This document shows, one piece after another, positions 53,838 through 63,209 of a DNA stretch of 64,000 nt; the stretch's first letter is position 1, and each line of letters opens with the position of its first letter. Position numbers and translations under genes: made by a program. This DNA is from Pedobacter glucosidilyticus (GTDB lineage Bacteria; Bacteroidota; Bacteroidia; Sphingobacteriales; Sphingobacteriaceae), in assembly GCF_002483235.1 (NCBI RefSeq), contig NZ_DLHN01000026.1:125143-189142 (forward strand), given 5' to 3'. Below the pieces are notes generated by a model. That model saw only the letters and a program-made list of their open reading frames with translations. It made no database searches and was not told where the DNA came from.

Positions 53838-56800
53838 ATGCAAAAACTAATTATTTCAAAGCAATTAAAATTGCTATTATGTGTGAGCACATTATTGTTT
53901 TTACATGTCCATGTGTTTGGGCAAGCCTTAAGAGAAATTAAAGGTGTTGTAAAAGATGGTACCGGGGAACCATTAGCCGGGGCAACAGTTAAAGTAAAAT
54001 CTACAACAAGAGGTGTTACTACTGATTTGGATGGTAAATTTACAATATCTATAGAAGAGGGTGCTACTTTAGTAGTGAGCTATGTAGGTTATAAAACACT
54101 AGAAGTAAGAACGGGTAGTGCTACTAATTACCCTATCGAGCTATCTTCTGAAAATGTTTTAAATGATGTGGTGGTAACAGGTTATGGTGTGCAAAGAAAG
54201 AGGGATAATACCGGTTCTACAACATCTATTAAGGCCGAAGAAATAGCACAAGTTCCGGTAATGAGCCCGGCCCAAGCTTTACAAGGAAGAGCAGCCGGTG
54301 TAAACGTTATCCAATCTAGCGGTGCACCAGGTGGCGCAACCCAAGTGCAAATCAGAGGGGTAAACAATACTGGTGAGAGACGAGGTTCCAATTCTCCTTT
54401 ATTTGTAATAGATGGTGTGCCTTTATTTGAAGTTACCGGTGAGTTTACTGCAGGTGGTGGTGGTGCTAGTACACCAGACTTTAACTTGGGTAATCCTTTA
54501 GCTACCATCAATCCAAACGATATAGAATCTATGGAGGTGTTAAAGGATGCTTCTGCAACAGCTATTTATGGTTCAAGGGCTGCCAATGGGGTGATTATCA
54601 TTACCACCAAATCTGGTAAAGCAGGCAAAAGTAAAATCAATTTAGATTATTACTATGGTGCACAGCAAATGACCAATAAATGGGATATGATGAATGCTAC
54701 GGAAGGTATGATGTTAAGAAATCAAGCTATTATAAACGTAGTAAGTGGTCCAAGAAACATAGAACCAGAATTATTCAATCCTTTTTCTTTTGCTTCTAGC
54801 CCTGATTATCCAGGCAGTACAGATTGGCAAAACGAATTATTTAGAACAGCACCAATTCAGGACTTAAATTTATCAGTTTCTGGTGGTGTAGATAAAATCA
54901 GATATGCCGTTAGCGGTAACTATTTTAACCAAGAAGGTATATTTTTAGATACCTACTCAGAAAGGTTATCAGGAAGAGCTAATTTAGATTTTGATGCTAC
55001 AGATAAATTATCTTTCGGTATAAGAACAACTGTATCAAGACAAACAGGAGATAATGCTTTCGACGCAAATGGTTTCCAAGGAAACGTCCTCATGGCTCTT
55101 ACTTCTTTTTCTTATCAACCGGCCTATTTTGCAGATGGTTCTTATTGGGGGCCACCTAATACTAATGGAGTCGTTTTCGATAATAGAAACGGCGTTACAG
55201 AAGCTATTGAGTTTGATAAGCTGGTAGATAGAAATCGTGTTATTTCTAATGTTTTTGGAGAGTATAAAATAGCTAAAGGTTTAACTTTTAAAAGTTCTTT
55301 TGGTATTGATTTAGTAAATGTGAAGCAGCGTACTTATACGCCAGCTATTCTTAGAGGTCCTACCTTTACTTATGCAGGGCCTGACACTGCGCCAAACAAT
55401 TTTTCTAGATCTCAATTAGATAACACCTCTGGAAGAAACTGGATTGCCGAGCAAACTTTAAACTACAATAGAACATTTAACAATGATCATAAATTAGACG
55501 TTTTACTAGGTTTTTCAGCTCAAGAATTTAATTTGGAAACGAATTTTATGAAAGCTGATGGCTCGTTAAATCCAAATTTATTATTGATAGGTCCAAACAA
55601 CTCTACGATAGTGGCATTTTCTGAATCAATTTCTCAAAACACTTTAGTATCTCAATTCAGTAGAGTTAACTATAGCTACAAAGGCCGTTATTTATTTACC
55701 GGTACAGTACGTAGAGATGGTTCATCAAACTTTGGTCCAGACAATCGCTATGGTATTTTCCCATCAGCATCGGTTGCTTACCGTATTTCTGAAGAAAATT
55801 TCTTTAAACCATTGAAAAATGTAGTTGATGATTTAAAAATCAGAGCGAGTTACGGTATAACCGGTAATCAGGATATTGGGGCTTTCGCTTTCATAGCTTT
55901 AATGAACTCAGGTGTTAACTATACCTTTAACAATGTTTTAGCTACAGGTACAGCTCCTAATGGTATACCAAATGCAGGTTTAAGATGGGAAGCTAACAAA
56001 CAAACCGATATCGGTTTAGACGTTTCTTTCTTAAAAGGTAGAATTGTGTTTGCGGCAGATTATTTTGTTAAAAATGCAACGGATTTATTGTATAATAATT
56101 TATTGCCAAGAACATCTGGCTTTTTCTCTCAACAGCAAAACTTAGGGCAAATTCAGAACAAAGGTTTCGAGTTTGCTTTAAACACAGTTAATATTGATAA
56201 GGCTTTAAAATGGACTTCTAGCATCAACGTATCAACCATCAAAAATAAAGTTATCAATATTGGTGTAGATGGTAGCGGGGCACCATTAGAAATCAGAGGC
56301 ATAACTCCAAGAGGTGTTGCGGGTCCTGTAAACTTGACAAAAGCAGGATACCCAATAGGTTCTTTCTGGGGTTACCAAACTGATGGTTTATACCAAACGG
56401 TTGATGATATTTACAGAAGAAACCCTGATGGCTCTTTTATGGTAAATGCTACTACCGGTCAAAGAGTACCTTATCAAATTGGTCCGGGTAACAGAATTCC
56501 ACAACCTGGAGATCAAAGATATATTGATGTTAACAATGATGGTATCTTAAACGATGCTGATAAAGTGATATTAGGCTCGCCGTTTCCAGATTTATTTGGC
56601 GGTATCTCCAATAACTTTACCTATAAGAACTTTGGCTTAAATGTTTTTGCTAATTTCTCTTTGGGTAATGAGTTATTTAACCAAGCCAGACTACAAATTC
56701 AACAAGGCTTAAACTCTTGGGGTAGTATAGATAATTTAAATGCTTGGTCTGGTCCAGGAACTTCTAACACTTATCCAAGACCTACTGCCGGAGCGCAATC

Positions 56801-57086
56801 TCAATTAAATTTGCTAGAGTCTAACAGGTTTGTTGATGATGCCTCTTTCTTAAGAATTCGTAACATTACTTTTTCTTATCAAGTTCCTGCTAAGTTTATT
56901 AACAAATATAAAATGCAATCTTTACGTTTATACACTAGCGTATCCAATGCTTTTACATTTACCAAGTATCAAGGTTGGGATCCAGAGGTTAGCAGTAATG
57001 GTAGCAATGGTGTTAACGGAGGTCAGGATTTAGGTTCTTACCCTGTGGCTCGTACTTTCCAAATGGGTATTAACATAGGCTTATAA
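53838..57086 (+). CDS. SusC/RagA-type TonB-dependent outer-membrane transporter
   Basis: 1082 residues. Signal peptide, then a carboxypeptidase-regulatory-like domain (~30-110, IKGVVKDGTGEPLAGATVKVK), the plug domain (VVVTGYGVQRKRDNTGST, and EVLKDASATAIYGSRAANGVIIITTKSG near 231) and a C-terminal 22-strand barrel ending in Leu. It has no extra N-terminal STN domain, so it is not an anti-sigma-signalling type. Pairs with the SusD gene 17 bases downstream to import oligosaccharides using TonB energy. It is the only SusC in the window, so it presumably handles the products of the whole island. Confidence 0.96.
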   Translation: MQKLIISKQLKLLLCVSTLLFLHVHVFGQALREIKGVVKDGTGEPLAGATVKVKSTTRGVTTDLDGKFTISIEEGATLVVSYVGYKTLEVRTGSATNYPIELSSENVLNDVVVTGYGVQRKRDNTGSTTSIKAEEIAQVPVMSPAQALQGRAAGVNVIQSSGAPGGATQVQIRGVNNTGERRGSNSPLFVIDGVPLFEVTGEFTAGGGGASTPDFNLGNPLATINPNDIESMEVLKDASATAIYGSRAANGVIIITTKSGKAGKSKINLDYYYGAQQMTNKWDMMNATEGMMLRNQAIINVVSGPRNIEPELFNPFSFASSPDYPGSTDWQNELFRTAPIQDLNLSVSGGVDKIRYAVSGNYFNQEGIFLDTYSERLSGRANLDFDATDKLSFGIRTTVSRQTGDNAFDANGFQGNVLMALTSFSYQPAYFADGSYWGPPNTNGVVFDNRNGVTEAIEFDKLVDRNRVISNVFGEYKIAKGLTFKSSFGIDLVNVKQRTYTPAILRGPTFTYAGPDTAPNNFSRSQLDNTSGRNWIAEQTLNYNRTFNNDHKLDVLLGFSAQEFNLETNFMKADGSLNPNLLLIGPNNSTIVAFSESISQNTLVSQFSRVNYSYKGRYLFTGTVRRDGSSNFGPDNRYGIFPSASVAYRISEENFFKPLKNVVDDLKIRASYGITGNQDIGAFAFIALMNSGVNYTFNNVLATGTAPNGIPNAGLRWEANKQTDIGLDVSFLKGRIVFAADYFVKNATDLLYNNLLPRTSGFFSQQQNLGQIQNKGFEFALNTVNIDKALKWTSSINVSTIKNKVINIGVDGSGAPLEIRGITPRGVAGPVNLTKAGYPIGSFWGYQTDGLYQTVDDIYRRNPDGSFMVNATTGQRVPYQIGPGNRIPQPGDQRYIDVNNDGILNDADKVILGSPFPDLFGGISNNFTYKNFGLNVFANFSLGNELFNQARLQIQQGLNSWGSIDNLNAWSGPGTSNTYPRPTAGAQSQLNLLESNRFVDDASFLRIRNITFSYQVPAKFINKYKMQSLRLYTSVSNAFTFTKYQGWDPEVSSNGSNGVNGGQDLGSYPVARTFQMGINIGL

Positions 57087-57103
57087 TTAAGATTTTTAGA
57101 AAG

Positions 57104-58582
57104 ATGAAAAAGAATATAATCATATTTGGATTAGCATTTTTATCACTAACATCATGTGATAAGATGTTAGATGTAGATCCAAAGATATCAGGTAGAACTT
57201 TAACAGATTTATCTTTTGAAACGTTGCAAGGCGTTAGACAAGCATCGGTAGGTTTATATCCTCCTGTTTTAGGTGTTTACAGAAATATCTGGCAATTAGA
57301 TGTCATGAGTGATGATGCACACAATACCGTTGCAGATGGATTAGAGACAAACTCTTTAGACAATAGAAGTGGGTTTGCATACAACCTTTGGGCCGATTCT
57401 TACACAGGAATAGGTCGTTGTAATACTTTTTTAACCAGAGTGCCAGCACTACAAACTCTTCCTGGTAATGAAACAGCTTTAAAAAACCAATTTTTAGGTG
57501 AAGCTTATTTTTTAAGAGCTTTACATTATTTTAATTTGGTGAGGTTATACGGAGATGTTCCTTTGATAACTGTAGAGCCAACGAATGTTAATCAGTTGTA
57601 TATCCCTAGAACCCCAGCGGCACAAGTTTATGCACAAATTGAAAGCGATTTATTACAAGCCATTTCTTTACTGCCAGCCAGATACCCTAATGCGGCTATA
57701 GTACAACCTATAGCTCCAAATATTGGTGGGCATACAGATATAGGTAGGGCAACTTCTGGCGCAGCCAGAACATTATTAGGCCACATGTATCTTACTACTG
57801 GTAATAACATTAAAGCAGAAGAGCAATTGCAAGCAGTAGTCAACTCTGGTGTATATTCTCTAAATAGCAATTACGCTACCAATTTTGGTGCTTTACCAGG
57901 TGGTACAGAAAATGGGGTAGAGTCTATTTTTGAAGCGCAATTTGCGCCACAAGGTACTCTAAATGGGGCACAAAATGAGTTTGGATGGCAGTTTGCACCA
58001 CCAGATGAGTTAAGTAGTGGTGTTGCTGGTTTTAACCGTTATATGCCTACCAATAAGGCTTTAACTTTAGCATCAGATTTAAATAATACCTTGGTAGAAG
58101 CTTTTAGTACTTCAGATTTAAGATTAGGCTTATCTGTAAGAACAAATAATGGTACACCTACCGTAGCAGTTTCACAAAAATTCTACGTACAAGGTTCAGG
58201 AAATACTTCTTCTGTAAACTGGGTAGTATACCGTTATGCTGATGTTTTATTGATGTTAGCAGAAGCACAACAAGCGCAAGGTAACAAAGATGTTCAGGCA
58301 TTGGCTAATTTAAACCTAGTACACAATCATCCAAGAACAGGTTTAGCAGCTTATGTGGGCTTAACGGGTAATGCTTTACGCGATGCGATCAGACTGGAGA
58401 GAAGATTAGAGCTTAACTTAGAGGGAAAAAGATGGTTTGATTTATTGAGATGGGGAAATATTGTACAGGTGATGCAAGCACATAACAGACCAATTCAAGC
58501 TAATACAGGTGGTTTATTACCAATACCTAGAGCCGAAATTGATCTTAATCCAAACCTAACTCAAAATACAGGCTACAATTAA
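57104..58582 (+). CDS. SusD/RagB-type glycan-binding lipoprotein
   Basis: 492 residues, lipobox LTSC near residue 19. Tetratricopeptide-like helices typical of SusD are visible: NQFLGEAYFLRALHYFNLVRLYGDVPL near 127, YRYADVLLMLAEAQQAQGN near 376 and IRLERRLELNLEGKRWFDLLRWG near 428. It forms the lid of the adjacent SusC transporter and captures oligosaccharide at the surface. Starts 17 bases after susC and is followed at 15 bases by a DUF4397 lipoprotein. Confidence 0.96.
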   Translation: MKKNIIIFGLAFLSLTSCDKMLDVDPKISGRTLTDLSFETLQGVRQASVGLYPPVLGVYRNIWQLDVMSDDAHNTVADGLETNSLDNRSGFAYNLWADSYTGIGRCNTFLTRVPALQTLPGNETALKNQFLGEAYFLRALHYFNLVRLYGDVPLITVEPTNVNQLYIPRTPAAQVYAQIESDLLQAISLLPARYPNAAIVQPIAPNIGGHTDIGRATSGAARTLLGHMYLTTGNNIKAEEQLQAVVNSGVYSLNSNYATNFGALPGGTENGVESIFEAQFAPQGTLNGAQNEFGWQFAPPDELSSGVAGFNRYMPTNKALTLASDLNNTLVEAFSTSDLRLGLSVRTNNGTPTVAVSQKFYVQGSGNTSSVNWVVYRYADVLLMLAEAQQAQGNKDVQALANLNLVHNHPRTGLAAYVGLTGNALRDAIRLERRLELNLEGKRWFDLLRWGNIVQVMQAHNRPIQANTGGLLPIPRAEIDLNPNLTQNTGYN

Positions 58583-58597
58583 TTTAAAATCAGAAAA

Positions 58598-59476
58598 ATG
58601 AAATCGAAAAAATATATCCTATATAGCATAGCTTTATTTGCTGCTGCTTTTAGCGCTTGTAAAGAAGAAACTAGAGAAGGTATTACAGATGCGTCGAACA
58701 TGGCTAAAGTTGCTATTATGCAAACAGCTACCGAAGTAAGACCCGGTTTAACCACCCATAACCCAACAAGTTTGGTATTAGGTTATTACTTTAACTTAGA
58801 CGGAAGAAGGTTGTATTCTCAAGTAATGCAAGTTAACCGTACCACGGGTTATTTTTTAAGTTCTCCGGGAAGCAAAAATTTATTAATAGACAGCACAAGG
58901 TTTGTAGCTGATTTTATTCAGCCATCTGCTAATGTTGCTTCTGTTCCTTTAAATTTAGAAAGAGGTAAATATTACTCCGTATTTTTAGGTGGTAGGATTC
59001 AGGCACCAGACGTTTTAGTTACTGAGGATAATTTTACCAGACCAGTTGCGGGTAAGGCAAGTATCCGTTTTGTACACATGTCGCCAGATACAGGTCCAAT
59101 TGATTTGGCAACAGGGCCTTCTACTGCTACAGCAGCAAATTTATCTACATTAATCAGTAATTTAGCTTTTAAAAATGCTAGTCAGTTTGTTACAGTAGAT
59201 GCAGGTGGTTATAAATTAAGTATTCGTCCAACAGGGGTGACTACAGCTATTCCAACATTTACTTCTTCTGTAGCTGTTAATAATAGCCAGATATTGCCAA
59301 CTTGGATCAATATGGCTACATCTACAACCAATGAGTTTACTTTGAAATTTGAGTCTGGTAAAGTTTATACCATGGTGTTAAGAGGTTATCAAAACGTTAA
59401 CTTAACTAACCCAACCCAAATTGGCTCAAACTTAAATAGAATAAATGTGGGCACAGTTATCAATATGTATTGGTAG
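58598..59476 (+). CDS. DUF4397 surface lipoprotein in the SusE/SGBP position
   Basis: 292 residues with lipobox FSAC near residue 20 followed by KEE, a composition favouring export to the cell surface. The pattern ASIRFVHMSPDTGPIDLATG near 155 is that of a DUF4397 beta-sandwich; a similar beta domain precedes it. Lying just after susC and susD it holds the place of SusE/SusF-type glycan-binding proteins, so glycan binding is inferred, although this domain is not a known carbohydrate module. Ended by a strong hairpin. Confidence 0.75.
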   Translation: MKSKKYILYSIALFAAAFSACKEETREGITDASNMAKVAIMQTATEVRPGLTTHNPTSLVLGYYFNLDGRRLYSQVMQVNRTTGYFLSSPGSKNLLIDSTRFVADFIQPSANVASVPLNLERGKYYSVFLGGRIQAPDVLVTEDNFTRPVAGKASIRFVHMSPDTGPIDLATGPSTATAANLSTLISNLAFKNASQFVTVDAGGYKLSIRPTGVTTAIPTFTSSVAVNNSQILPTWINMATSTTNEFTLKFESGKVYTMVLRGYQNVNLTNPTQIGSNLNRINVGTVINMYW

Positions 59477-59511
59477 TTTCCTATTAAAGTTTAATTTGTT
59501 GTGATAATGTT

Positions 59512-59540
59512 AAAGCGCCCGGATTTATGCCGGGTGCTTT
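59512..59540 (+). terminator. Hairpin terminator after the susCD-DUF4397 operon
   Basis: Stem of 11 pairs with one G-T wobble, AAAGCGCCCGG with CCGGGTGCTTT, 7-base loop, followed by ATTTTT. It is 36 bases after the stop codon and separates susCD from the GH88 gene. Confidence 0.85.
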
Positions 59541-59564
59541 ATTTTTAAAGAAACCTTTTATTGT

Positions 59565-60785
59565 ATGAACCTAAAACCGATTATTTTTACCTGCTTGTTT
59601 TTTTTGGGAAACCCATTATTTGCTCAAAAATTTTTTAATAAGGCTGTTCTTACTGCCGAGATACAATTAAACAACATGGTGGCTAAAGAAACTAATCCTT
59701 CAGTTATACCACGCTCTCTTTTTAATGATGGTTCTTTTAAAAGTGTTGATATGTACGATTGGACCAGTGGTTTTTTTGCTGGTAATTTATGGTATGGTTA
59801 CGAGCTTAGTGAAAATAACAATTTAAAGCAGGAAGCCATTAAATGGACAAAAGCCTTAGAACCTATCAAGTTTTATACAGAAAATCATGATTTAGGTTTT
59901 ATGGCCTATTGCAGTTTTGGAAATGCGTACCGACTTACCAAAGAAACTTATTATAAAGATGTACTGATAGAAGCAGCAAAGTCTTTAGCCACCAGATATA
60001 ACCCAACAGTTAAAGCTATCAAATCATGGAATGATTTTCCGGCTGCCGATAGTGTAAATATTTATAATTTCCCGGTCATCATAGATAATATGATGAATTT
60101 AGAACTGTTATTTTTTGCTAGTAGAGAAAGCGGAAATCCTTATTTTAAAGATATAGCTATTGCACACGCCAATACAACCATCAAACATCATTTTAGAGAG
60201 GATTATAGTACCTATCATGTGGTGTGTTATGATACCCTTACTGCAAAACCAATAGTTAAAGAAACCAATCAAGGTTATGCGCATGAGTCTGCCTGGGCTA
60301 GAGGGCAAGCTTGGGGCTTATATGGTTTTACGGTTTGCTATAGAGAAACTAAAGATCCTCAGTATTTACAACAGGCAGAAAAAATTGCACAATTTATCAT
60401 CAATCATCCAAACCTTCCAAAAGATGGAGTTCCATATTGGGATTATCATGTCAATCAGCCAAATTATACACCTGTTTTTAACTATCAACCCAATCAATAT
60501 CCTGTTATACCCAGAGATGCATCAGCAGCAGCCATCACAAGTTCTGCACTATTTGAATTGAGTAAATACAGCAAAGAATCTGCGCAGCTTTATGAAGATT
60601 TTGCCATCAAAATTTTAAAATCATTAAGTAAAAAGCAGTATTTAGCTAAACCTCAAACAAATCATCATTTCATTTTAAAACACAGTGTAGGAAGCTTGCC
60701 TCATAACAAAGAAGTAAATGTGCCTCTAGTTTATGCAGATTATTATTATCTGGAAGCTTTGTTAAGATATCAGGCTTTAAAATAA
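59565..60785 (+). CDS. GH88 unsaturated glucuronyl hydrolase (copy 2)
   Basis: 406 residues, signal peptide ending near PLFAQ. Motifs match copy 1: YDWTSGFFAG near 66, NHDLGF with the first Asp near 108, IIDNMMNLELL near 173 and SAWARGQAWGLYGF near 245. A longer loop, YHVNQPNYTPVFNYQPNQYP (about 303-322), replaces CDFDSKKIP of copy 1 and lies close to the substrate pocket in this fold, suggesting a different disaccharide. It follows the susCD terminator and stands before two BNR_4 propeller genes, so it is well placed to process the products of those putative lyases. Confidence 0.92.
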   Translation: MNLKPIIFTCLFFLGNPLFAQKFFNKAVLTAEIQLNNMVAKETNPSVIPRSLFNDGSFKSVDMYDWTSGFFAGNLWYGYELSENNNLKQEAIKWTKALEPIKFYTENHDLGFMAYCSFGNAYRLTKETYYKDVLIEAAKSLATRYNPTVKAIKSWNDFPAADSVNIYNFPVIIDNMMNLELLFFASRESGNPYFKDIAIAHANTTIKHHFREDYSTYHVVCYDTLTAKPIVKETNQGYAHESAWARGQAWGLYGFTVCYRETKDPQYLQQAEKIAQFIINHPNLPKDGVPYWDYHVNQPNYTPVFNYQPNQYPVIPRDASAAAITSSALFELSKYSKESAQLYEDFAIKILKSLSKKQYLAKPQTNHHFILKHSVGSLPHNKEVNVPLVYADYYYLEALLRYQALK

Positions 60786-60962
60786 AGCAATTAAATTGTT
60801 TTAAAAATCAGCCGTTTGTGGTAAGGTTTTAATAAATTAAACCAAGTGATTTTTTAATGAAGATATAGTTAAAAAATGCCAATAAAGTTATAAAGATGGT
60901 CAATCTAATTTAAAACTGTGAAGCGTAATATAATTAATATAGCCGCAGATTTATAAATTAAT

Positions 60963-63095
60963 ATGATGCCATTTAAATTCTTGATTTTACATTTTTTAAT
61001 ATTTTTATCTTCTTATTTATGTGCACAAACGCCAGGTGAGTTAGCAAATGTTAATATAGATTTAACTTATACCACTCACGCTATAAACGGCACTGATTTT
61101 CCGACCGCTATTGCTTCCCATAAAGGAAATATTTATTATGCGTATTTAGATGCTGCACTAAATGGCTGTATTGCTAAAAAGGATAAAAATGGGATAATCA
61201 CCTCCCAAGTAATCATACCTAACGTTGCTGATAATGCCTACCATACCATGGTTGGCTTAGCTATAGATGCCGAAGGTTATATCCATTACATCGGAAACAT
61301 GCACCAAACCCCTATGGTATATTACAGATCTGTTAGGGCCGAAGATATAAGTGCTTTTACTGCGCTACATGGTGACGTTGCCAACGGTGGAATATTTGGC
61401 CCGGTAGGTGTAACTTATGGTAGGTTTGTCCAAAGCAGAAAAGGAACTTTATTTTTCTTATCCAGACAAAGGTTAAACACCGTATCAGAAGGTTGGGTAC
61501 CGGGTATTATGGGCGGTAGCATACAAGTTTATAATACCGATACCAAAAGATGGAGCCAACTGGGCTCTCTGGATTATACCTTAACAGGAGATAGAGGGCA
61601 AACCATTACCGGTGGTATGGATGCCAACCACCAAGTTAAAGCCGTATTTTGGGATTTATCCGGAGCCGGAGCCCCACCCAATAACGCTTATCAGGGTTAC
61701 AAAATCAGGATAGTATTTGATAATAACAACCGTATGCACATGGTATGGAATGTGGCTAAAAATCCGGTGAGGACAACTGTTTCTGATACACATACCCACT
61801 TGATGTATGCTTATTCTGATGATGAGGGCATCACCTGGAAAAGAAGTAATGGTACCACATTAAGCTTACCTATAACAACAGCTAATGGAGAAGTGGTGTA
61901 CATGGAAGATCCTAATGTAAATGCACAAAGGATGTACAACTTTTGTAATATCCTATTTGGAAATGATAACCAGCCAACGATTTTACAACAATCTTATACA
62001 CAAAACAAGATGTTGGCTTTTAGGTTAACAGGAGGTAATTGGGTAGATGTAAGCAGCACCATCAATTCCGCCTGGCCAGGCGAAGGTTATAATGATGGCA
62101 ACGGTTGGATTACCTTTCCCGCAGGTTCATCCACCTTTAGAAGAACCAATGATAATGGAAGTACTTGGTTAAGTTATGCAAGTTTGCCTAGTAATACCGG
62201 AACACACAGTATAGATTATCAGTATTTATATGAAACAGGTAAAGTTAGACATCAAAGGGTATCAGGTACAACATCAACCGTACAAACCATCACCTTTAGT
62301 GGCTCTACCGGTGGGCAGGTAGCACAGCCAGAAATTAGCGTGGTAAGTGGTAGCCATTATGTAGATGATATTCATGTTGAGATAACTTGCCCTACATCCA
62401 ATACCACCATCAGATACACAACAGATGGTAGTTTACCTACCACTACAAACGGGACCGTTTATACCGGGCCCATCACCATCAGTAATTCTGTTACCTTAAA
62501 AGCCAGAGCCTTCCATAACACTAAAACCGAGAGTAGATTGGCGGCATCTGAAATTGTCATAGAAGCTGTTTTACCTGTTTCTATCATTAACTTTAAAGGT
62601 TCTTTAAATAAACAAGGTATCTTATTAGACTGGAATACCTCGGCAGAACTAAATACAAAACATTTTGAAATTTTGGAGTCTACAAATGGCGAAAATTTTA
62701 AGATTAAAGCTATACAAACAGCTTTTGGCAAACCTTCTGTTTATACTTTTTTGGATAAAAATGTAAGTTTTGGCGAAACTTATTATTACAAGCTAAAAGC
62801 TGTTGACATGGATGCAAGCAGTACCATGAGCCAATATGTAGTAGTAGACTATCATAAAAACACTTATGGTATGATGATCCATACGGATATGCAAACCAAA
62901 TCTATCACCTTAACTTCAAACCATGAAGATGTGATAGACATGGAGCTTTATAATTTAAGCGGACAACGTTTACAAAAGAATAGTTTTTATAAAAAATTTC
63001 ATATAGATACAGCCCTACTACAACCAGGTATTTATATCATAAAATGCTCAGCCAGTAAAGTTGGCATAACAAAAATGTATAAAGTAGCACTTTAA
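60963..63095 (+). CDS. BNR_4 propeller (lyase-like) protein with chitobiase-C-like domain and type A T9SS sorting domain
   Basis: 710 residues, signal peptide ending near YLCAQ. Residues ~20-450 are a seven-bladed BNR_4 propeller very similar to that of the giant protein (TDFPTAIASHKGNIYYAYLD, IDAEGYIHYIGNMHQTPM, SDTHTHLMYAYSDDEGITW); His residues in GNMHQ and DTHTH are candidate catalytic residues. A chitobiase-C-like beta domain (~455-535, IRYTTDGSLPTTTNGTVYTG) follows, then the ~160-residue type A sorting region beginning PVSIINFKGSLNKQGILLDW and closing PGIYIIKCSASKVGITKMYKVAL. So the same catalytic module is sent out by T9SS with two different sorting tails. PL24/PL25-, PL27- or GH145-like activity is possible. 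Confidence 0.85.
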   Translation: MMPFKFLILHFLIFLSSYLCAQTPGELANVNIDLTYTTHAINGTDFPTAIASHKGNIYYAYLDAALNGCIAKKDKNGIITSQVIIPNVADNAYHTMVGLAIDAEGYIHYIGNMHQTPMVYYRSVRAEDISAFTALHGDVANGGIFGPVGVTYGRFVQSRKGTLFFLSRQRLNTVSEGWVPGIMGGSIQVYNTDTKRWSQLGSLDYTLTGDRGQTITGGMDANHQVKAVFWDLSGAGAPPNNAYQGYKIRIVFDNNNRMHMVWNVAKNPVRTTVSDTHTHLMYAYSDDEGITWKRSNGTTLSLPITTANGEVVYMEDPNVNAQRMYNFCNILFGNDNQPTILQQSYTQNKMLAFRLTGGNWVDVSSTINSAWPGEGYNDGNGWITFPAGSSTFRRTNDNGSTWLSYASLPSNTGTHSIDYQYLYETGKVRHQRVSGTTSTVQTITFSGSTGGQVAQPEISVVSGSHYVDDIHVEITCPTSNTTIRYTTDGSLPTTTNGTVYTGPITISNSVTLKARAFHNTKTESRLAASEIVIEAVLPVSIINFKGSLNKQGILLDWNTSAELNTKHFEILESTNGENFKIKAIQTAFGKPSVYTFLDKNVSFGETYYYKLKAVDMDASSTMSQYVVVDYHKNTYGMMIHTDMQTKSITLTSNHEDVIDMELYNLSGQRLQKNSFYKKFHIDTALLQPGIYIIKCSASKVGITKMYKVAL

Positions 63096-63209
63096 ACTTA
63101 CAAATCTATAGCATTATAAAATGCTTATAATGTGTAAGATACTGCCAATATAGTTTTATTTATAAGGGGTTAATTAGTATAAATTTAATTCAACCAATTA
63201 TAAAACTAT

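Noticed and set aside
63119..63142. Third copy of the 92-base upstream block
   Set aside because: Only AAATGCTT and AATGT are shared and the distance to the start codon differs, so it was not counted as the same element.
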